DNA from: an uncultured Aquimonas sp.
GTDB lineage: Bacteria; Pseudomonadota; Gammaproteobacteria; Xanthomonadales; Xanthomonadaceae
Direction: 5' to 3'
DNA: 8,790 nt
NCBI GenBank assembly: GCA_946481615.1
Contig: CAMLOR010000131.1
Span: 1 to 8,790 of the forward strand
Shown here: one piece after another, positions 1 through 6,300 of the stretch
Position numbering within the stretch: the stretch's first letter is position 1
Layout: each line of letters opens with the position of its first letter
The notes under the pieces: model-generated
What the model was told of the DNA's origin: nothing
Seen by the model: the letters and a program-made list of their open reading frames with translations, nothing else
Database searches by the model: none
Made by a program: the position numbers and the translations under genes

Positions 1-92
1 AGCAGATGGACGCCTCGGCCATCCTCGACTACTTCGCGCCGCTGCAGGGCTGGCTGAAGGAACAGAACCAGGGCAAGACCTGCGGCTGGTGA
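1..92 (+). CDS. M2 family metallopeptidase (ACE-like dipeptidyl carboxypeptidase), C-terminal fragment
   Basis: This is the 3' end of a gene that begins before the window; the first complete codon is at position 3 and the stop TGA is at 90-92. The 29 visible residues include DASAILDYFAPLQGWL and end in KTCGW. This matches the end of peptidase family M2, the bacterial homologues of angiotensin-converting enzyme, where an acidic/Ala patch precedes L-(D/E)-Y-F-x-P-L-x-x-W-L and the chain stops shortly after a G-W. These are zinc peptidases, normally exported, that remove dipeptides from peptide C-termini. The HEXXH zinc site lies outside the window, so activity cannot be judged. A strong terminator follows within 30 bases, so this gene closes its own transcript. 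The assignment rests on a short tail recognised from memory. Confidence 0.72.
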   Translation, partial: QMDASAILDYFAPLQGWLKEQNQGKTCGW

Positions 93-117
93 GTCGCGCG
101 CCCCTGCAATGACGCGG

Positions 118-145
118 AAACGGCCGGGGCGACCCGGCCGTTTTT
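118..145 (+). terminator. Rho-independent terminator after the M2 peptidase gene
   Basis: An 11-bp perfect stem (AAACGGCCGGG at 118-128 with CCCGGCCGTTT at 133-143) closes on a GCGA tetraloop of the stable GNRA class. It runs directly into TTTTT (141-145). It lies 25 bases after the upstream stop codon, which is the normal position for an intrinsic terminator. It separates the peptidase gene from the nuclease gene. Confidence 0.93.
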
Positions 146-172
146 CTTTGCGCGGGCGCACGGCCGGGACCG

Positions 173-198
173 CTGTGATCCGAGGCGAAAAGTCACAG
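173..198. promoter_or_regulatory. Inverted repeat CTGTGA-N14-TCACAG over the -35 region (possible operator)
   Basis: CTGTGA (173-178) and TCACAG (193-198) are exact inverted repeats separated by 14 bases and sit just upstream of the -10 box. The arms contain the TGTGA/TCACA half-sites used by CRP-family regulators, including Clp of xanthomonads. A standard CRP/Clp site has six bases between the half-sites, not fourteen. The centre lies about 45 bases before the predicted transcript start. A regulatory role is an inference. Confidence 0.3.
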
Positions 199-218
199 GA
201 TCGGAAACGTCCCGGCTC

Positions 219-224
219 TATACT
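219..224 (+). promoter_or_regulatory. Probable -10 box of the nuclease gene promoter
   Basis: TATACT at 219-224 matches the sigma-70 -10 consensus at five of six bases and stands out in a GC-rich intergenic region. Transcription would start near 230, giving a leader of about 45 bases before the ATG at 275. No convincing -35 hexamer lies 16-18 bases upstream: the bases there are CAGGAT-like. GTCACA (192-197) is a partial match but the spacer would be 21 bases. The promoter may therefore be weak or need an activator. Confidence 0.5.
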
Positions 225-262
225 CCGCCCGATCGTCGGTCCGGGGGCCGATGTCGCATTCC

Positions 263-270
263 AGGGGGAG
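263..270 (+). promoter_or_regulatory. Ribosome binding site deciding the nuclease start
   Basis: AGGGGGAG (263-270) is a purine-rich Shine-Dalgarno sequence ending four bases before the ATG at 275. It supports that ATG over the in-frame ATG at 251, which would put this sequence inside the coding region. It also argues against the ATG at 305, which has only GGCAGG placed too close to it. Confidence 0.75.
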
Positions 271-274
271 ATCC

Positions 275-376
275 ATGAATTTCGCGTCCGCCATCCGGCA
301 GGCCATGCCGCCGCGTCCGTTCCTCGCAGCGCTCGGCAGCGTGGTCCTGTTGCTGGCATCGTTTGCCGTGTCCGCG
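275..376 (+). other. Signal peptide of the nuclease
   Basis: Residues 1-34 have a short n-region with two arginines (R8, R14), a hydrophobic core (FLAALGSVVLLLASF) and a VSA cleavage motif. The mature chain would begin at Q35-C36. The sequence before C36 is SAQ, which does not fit a lipobox, so cleavage by signal peptidase I is more likely than lipoprotein processing. In this kind of diderm host the mature protein would need a further outer-membrane step, such as type II secretion; the window does not show it. Confidence 0.88.
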
Positions 377-3300
377 CAATGCGTGAGCCTGACCACGCTG
401 GGGTCGGCCTACACGCAGAATTTCGACACGCTGTCCAACACGGCCGGCAGCACGACCAACGGCCTCACCATCACCGGCTGGTTCATGACCGAAACCGGCG
501 GCGGCGCGCGCGACAACGAGCAGTACGCGGTCGACACCGGCGGCAGCGCCACCGGCGATACCTACAGCTACGGCATCGCGGGCGACACCAACCGCGCCCT
601 GGGCCAGCTTCGCAGCGGCACGCTGATCCCCACCTTCGGGGCGTGCTTCACGAACAACACGGGCGCCACGATCGGGGCGCTGGATTTCAACTACTTCGGC
701 GAACAGTGGCGCATCGGCAACACCGCGGCCGCGCGCGACGATCGGATGGACTTCCAGTACAGCCAGGACGCCACCAGCCTGACCACGGGCACCTGGACCG
801 ACCACAACGCTCTGGATTTCACGAACCCCATCAAGACCAACGCGACTCCGACCCTGGACGGCAATCTTGCCGCGAATCGCAGCAGTCGCGTCGCCACCAT
901 CGGTTCGCTGTCGATCGCGAACGGCGCCACGTTCTGGATCCGCTGGAGCGACCTCGACGCGTCGGGCAGCGACGACGGCCTCGCCGTCGACGACTTCAAC
1001 CTCACCCCGCAGTTCGTGGTGCCCCTCCCGCAATTGAACATCGGCGACGTCTCGCAGGCCGAAACCAGCGCCGGCGCCACGACCTTCAACTTCTCGGTCA
1101 CGCTCTCCGCGCCCGCCGGCCCGGGCGGCGTGACCTTCGACATCGCCACCGCCGACGGCACCGCGCAGGACGACAATCCGGTCACGGAAGACAACGACTA
1201 CACCGCGAACAGCCTCACCGGCCAGACCATTCCCGCGGGCAGTTCCACCTTCGCCTTCAACGTCACCGTCAACGGCGACGTTGTCCCCGAACCGAACGAA
1301 ACCTTCTTCGTCAACGTCACCAACGTCACCGGCGCCACCGTCGTCGATGGCCAGGGCCAGGGCACGATCCAGAACGACGACGCGCCGTGCGCCGGCCTGA
1401 GCATCGGCGACGCCACGCAGGCGGAAGGCAACGGAGGCACGACGACGTTCGCCTTCACCGTGAGCCTGTCGCAGGCCGGCTGCGGCACGGTGAGTTTCGA
1501 CATCGCGACCGCCGACGGCAGCGCGCAGGACGACAATCCCGCGACCGAGGACAACGACTACGTGCCGCAGTCGCTCACCGGGCAGACGATCACCTTCCCC
1601 GCCACCTACACCTTCAACGTCACCGGCAACGGCGATTTCACGCAGGAGTCGGACGAGAGCTTCTTCGTCAACCTGACGAACGTCTCCCCCGGCAACGTGC
1701 AGCTCGCCGATGGCCAGGGCCTGGGCACGATCGTCAACGACGACTTCACGCCGATCCACGACATCCAGGGACCGGGCGCGAGTTCGCCGATCGTCGGAGC
1801 TTCGGTGGTGACGCGCGGCATCGTCACGGGCCTGAAGTCGAACGGCTTCTTCATGCAGGAGCCCGATGCGAGCGTGGATGCCGATCCGGCCACCTCCGAA
1901 GGCATCTTCGTGTTCACCAGCGCCGCGCCGCCGGCGGCGGCCGCCGTCGGCAACCAGGTCGAAGTCGCGGCGACCGTCGCCGAGTTCGTACCTTCGCAGG
2001 ACCCGCTGCAGCCGCCGTACACCGAACTGATCTCGCCCGCGGTGGTGCAGATTTCCGCCGGCAATCCGCTACCCGCGGCGATTCCGCTGACCGCGACCTT
2101 CCCCGACCCGGCCGGCCCGCACGACCAGCTCGAGCGCCTCGAAGGCATGCGGGTCTCGATCGCCTCGCTGACGACGAGTTCGCCGACGCAGGGCAACAGC
2201 GTCAACGAAGCGAACGCGACGCAGACCTCCAGCGGCGTGTTCTTCGGCACCGTCACCGGCGTGGCGCGCCCGGCGCGCGAACCGGGCATCCAGGCGCCCG
2301 ACCCGGCGCCCTCGGGCGGATCGATTCCGCCGATCCCGCGTTTCGACGCCAATCCCGAGCTGATCCGCATCGACAGCGACGGCCTGACCGGCGCTCCGAT
2401 CCTCGACGTGGATTCGCTCACTACCGTCACTGGGCTGGTGGGGCCGCTCGAATACGGTTTCCGTCATTACACGATCCTGCCCGACCCGACGCAGCCCGCG
2501 CCGATCGCGACCGGCGGCATCGCGGCGACGTCTGCCAGCGCGCCGGGGAGCCGTGAATTCACGGTTGCCTCCTACAACGTCGAGCGCTTCTACGACACGG
2601 TGAACGATCCGGCCGTCGGCGAACCGGTGCTCACCGCCGTCGCCTACGACAACCGCCTCAACAAGATCTCGCTCGGCATCCGCAACCATCTGCAGTTCCC
2701 CGACGTGATCGGCCTGGTGGAAGTCGAGAACCTGCAGACGCTGCAGGACATCGCAGCGCGCGTGAGCGGCGACGCGGTCGCTAACTCGCAGCCCGACCCG
2801 ATGTACGGCGCCTTCCTGGTGGAAGGCAACGATGTCGGCGGCATCGACGTCGGAATCCTGGTGAAGACGGCGCCCATCGCGGGCGCGACACCGCGCGTGA
2901 CCGTGAATTCGGTGGTGCAGGAGAACGCCGCCGAGCTGTTCGTGAACCCCGACAGCTCGACCAGCCTCCTGAACGATCGTCCGCCGCTGCGCCTGGATGC
3001 CACGATCAACGCCGCCAACGGCGCCACCTTTCCCGTCACGGTGATCGTGGTGCACCAGCGCTCGCTGCTCTCCATCAACCTCGAGGATCCCGGCTCGAAC
3101 GGCTGGCCCACCGGCGGCGCGCGCATCCGCGCCAAGCGGCAAGCGCAGGCCGAATCGCTCGCCAATCTCGTGCAGGCGCGGCAGATCGCCAACCCCGCGG
3201 AGAACATCGTGCTGGTCGGCGATTTCAACGGTTTCGAATTCAACGACGGTTTCGCCGACGTGATGAACGTGCTGCACGGCACGCCGGCGCCGGACAACGA

Positions 3301-6300
3301 GACCGCGGTGCCGGGCGACGGCGTCGATCTGGTCACTCCCGATCTCGACAACCTGTCCGACACGCCGCCGGCGGGCGAGCGCTATTCCTACGTGTTCGAC
3401 GGCCAGATGCAGAACATCGACCATGCCGTCGCCAATGGTGCGCTCGTCGCCTCCACGCTCGCGCGCCGCGTCGAACATCCGCGCATCAACACCGATTTCC
3501 GTGCGGTGGATCGCGACGACCCCGGCACCGCGCGCCATCTTTCCGACCATGACCCGCTGGTCGCCTATTTCGAAGTCGCCGGTTTCGCCTCGTCCGATCT
3601 GTCGATCGTCAAGACCGACAACGTCGATCCGGTGAACGCAGGCCAGAATTTCTTCTACACCGTCACCGTCGACAACAACGGGCCCGACCCGGCCGACAAC
3701 GTGGCCTGGAACGACACGCTGCCGCCCGGCACCACTTTCGTATCGCTGTCGCAGCCGGGTGGCTGGACCTGCACCACGCCCGCGGTCGGCGCGAACGGCG
3801 CCATCGATTGTTCGCTGGCATCGATGGCCGTGGGCAGCGCGGCGTTCACGGTGACTGTCGCGGTGGATGCGTCGCTGGCCGCGGGCACCGTGTTGAGCAA
3901 CACCGCCACGGCGACGGGCACCACGCCCGATCCCGACGGCGGCAACAACAGCGACACCGAGACGACGACGGTCGCGACCTCGGCCGATCTGCAGATCTCC
4001 AAGACCGACACGCCCGATCCGGTCGTCGCCGGCACCAACCTCACCTACCAGATCACGCTCACCAACAACGGACCGAGCAACGCCGCCAACGCGACGTTCT
4101 CCGACACGTTGCCGCCCGGCACGAGCTTCGTCTCGCTGTCCACCACCGGCAGCTGGTCGTGCACGACGCCGCCGGTCGGCGCGACCGGCACCGTCTCGTG
4201 TTCGAACGCGGGCTTCGGCACGACGGTGGACTTCTTCACCCTCGTGGTGAACGTCGACGCGGGCGTGGCCGCGGGCACGATCCTTTCGAACACCGCAAGC
4301 GTCGCCTCGGCGACGAGCGATCCGAACCCGGGCAACGAAAGCGCCACCGCGAGCACGACCGTCGACAACGCGAGCGCGGATGTGTCGGTCACCCAGACCG
4401 ACACGCCCGATCCGGTGACGGCGGGCAGCAACCTCACGTACACGATCACCGTGGCCAATGCCGGGCCGAGCGCCGCGACCAACGTCGCGCTGGCGGACGC
4501 GCTGCCGGCCGGCACGACCTTCGTCTCGCTCAGCGCCCCTGGCGGCTGGTCGTGCACGACGCCGGCGGTCGGCGGCACCGGCAGCGTCGACTGCACGATC
4601 GCGAGCCTCGGTGTGGGAAGCGGAGCCTTCACCCTGACCGTGAACGTCGACCCCGCGACCACCGCAGCGCTGACGAACACGGCGACGGTGACCGCCACGA
4701 GCGCCGATCCGAACGGCGGCAACGAGAGCGCCACGGAGACGACGACCGTCCTCGCCTCGGCCGATCTGCAGATCACCAAGACCGATACGCCGGACCCGAT
4801 CAGCGCCGGATCGGTGCTCACTTACACGATCACGGTGAGCAACGCCGGCCCGAGCGCCGCGGCGAACGTCGTCGTCACCGACACGGTGCCGGCAGGCACG
4901 CTCTTCCTCCCGGGCTCGACGCCCGCCGGCTGGTCCTGCTCGACGCCGGGCGTGCTCGGCACGGGCACGCTCAGCTGCAACGTCGCATCGCTGGCGCCGG
5001 GTGCCAACGCGGTGTTCACGATGAACGTCGTCGTCGACGAGGCGCTGCCGATCGGCACCGTCATCACCAACACCGCGACGGCGACCACGACGACGCCCGA
5101 CTCCAACATCGGCAACAACAGCGCCACCACCACCACGACGGTGGCGCCGGTGGCCGATTTCATCTCGACCAAGACCGTCTCGGGCAGCTTCGTGAGCGGC
5201 AGCACGGTCACCTACACCGCGGTGCTCACCAACAACATGGGCCACGTGCAGGGCAACAACTTCGGCAACGAGTTCGCCGACATCCTGCCGGACGGCCTGG
5301 CGCTCACGGGCGCCACCGCGACCAGCGGCACGATCCTGACGATCCTGCCGTCGAACATCGTCACCTGGAACGGCAGCATCCCGGACGGCGGCACCGTGAC
5401 GGTCACGATCACCGCGACGATCACCGCCACCAGCGGCACGATCTCGAACCAGGGCAACGCGATCATCGACACCGACAACAACGGCGACAACGAGACCGGG
5501 CTGCCCACCGACGACCCGTCCACGGCCGCGGTGGGCGATGCCACGGTGTTCACCGTCGTCGCGTCGGCCGATCTGCAGGTGACGCAGACCGACACGCCCG
5601 ATCCGGTCGTGCCCGGCGCGAACCTGAGCTACGCCATCACCGTGACCAACGCGGGGCCGAGCGATGCCGCCGATCTGGCGTTCGACGACACACTCCCGGC
5701 CGGCACGAGCTTCGTATCGCTGACGGCGCCGGCCGGCTGGTCGTGCACCACGCCGGCCGTCGGAGCCGGCGGCACGGTGAGCTGCACCGTCGCCTCGCTG
5801 GCCGTCGGCAGCGGCATGTTCACGCTCGAGGCGGCGGTCGATGCCGGCGTGGCGCCGGGCACGGTGCTGAGCAACACCGCGACGGTCGCCTCGACCACCT
5901 CCGATCCGAATCCGGGCGACGAAAGCGCAACGGCCGCCACCACCGTCGGCAGCGGCAGTGCCGATCTGTCGGCGACGATCGCCGATGCGCCCGATCCGGT
6001 CGCGCCGGGCGAAAACCTGAGCTACACGATCACGATCGCGAACGCCGGCCCGAGCGACGCCACGACGGCGACGCTGGCGGACACGCTGCCCGCCGGCACG
6101 GGCTTCGTCTCGCTGACGGCGGCCGCAGGCTGGACCTGCACCACGCCCGCCGTGGGTGCGGGCGGCGACATCGATTGCTCGATCGCCACGCTCGGCGCCG
6201 GGGCCAATGCGAGCTTCATGCTGGTCGTCGCGGTGGATGCGGGCGCGGTGCCGGGCGCGATCATCGACAACACGGTGACGGCGGGTTCCGCCACGGCCGA

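Noticed and set aside
251..274. Upstream in-frame ATG at 251 as start of the nuclease
   Set aside because: It has no ribosome binding site at a proper distance, and it would place the strong AGGGGGAG site of the ATG at 275 inside the coding sequence. The added residues (MSHSRGRS) only lengthen the signal peptide n-region.
218..1759. Open frame of 513 codons on the minus strand opposite the N-terminal modules
   Set aside because: It is composed mainly of Arg, Gly, Val and Ala with no motif, and it covers the nuclease promoter on the other strand. It fits a composition artefact.
109..2556. Open frame of 815 codons on the + strand starting inside the terminator region
   Set aside because: It begins before the terminator stem, is Arg/His-rich, and overlaps the signal peptide and Calx-beta modules of the real gene in another frame.
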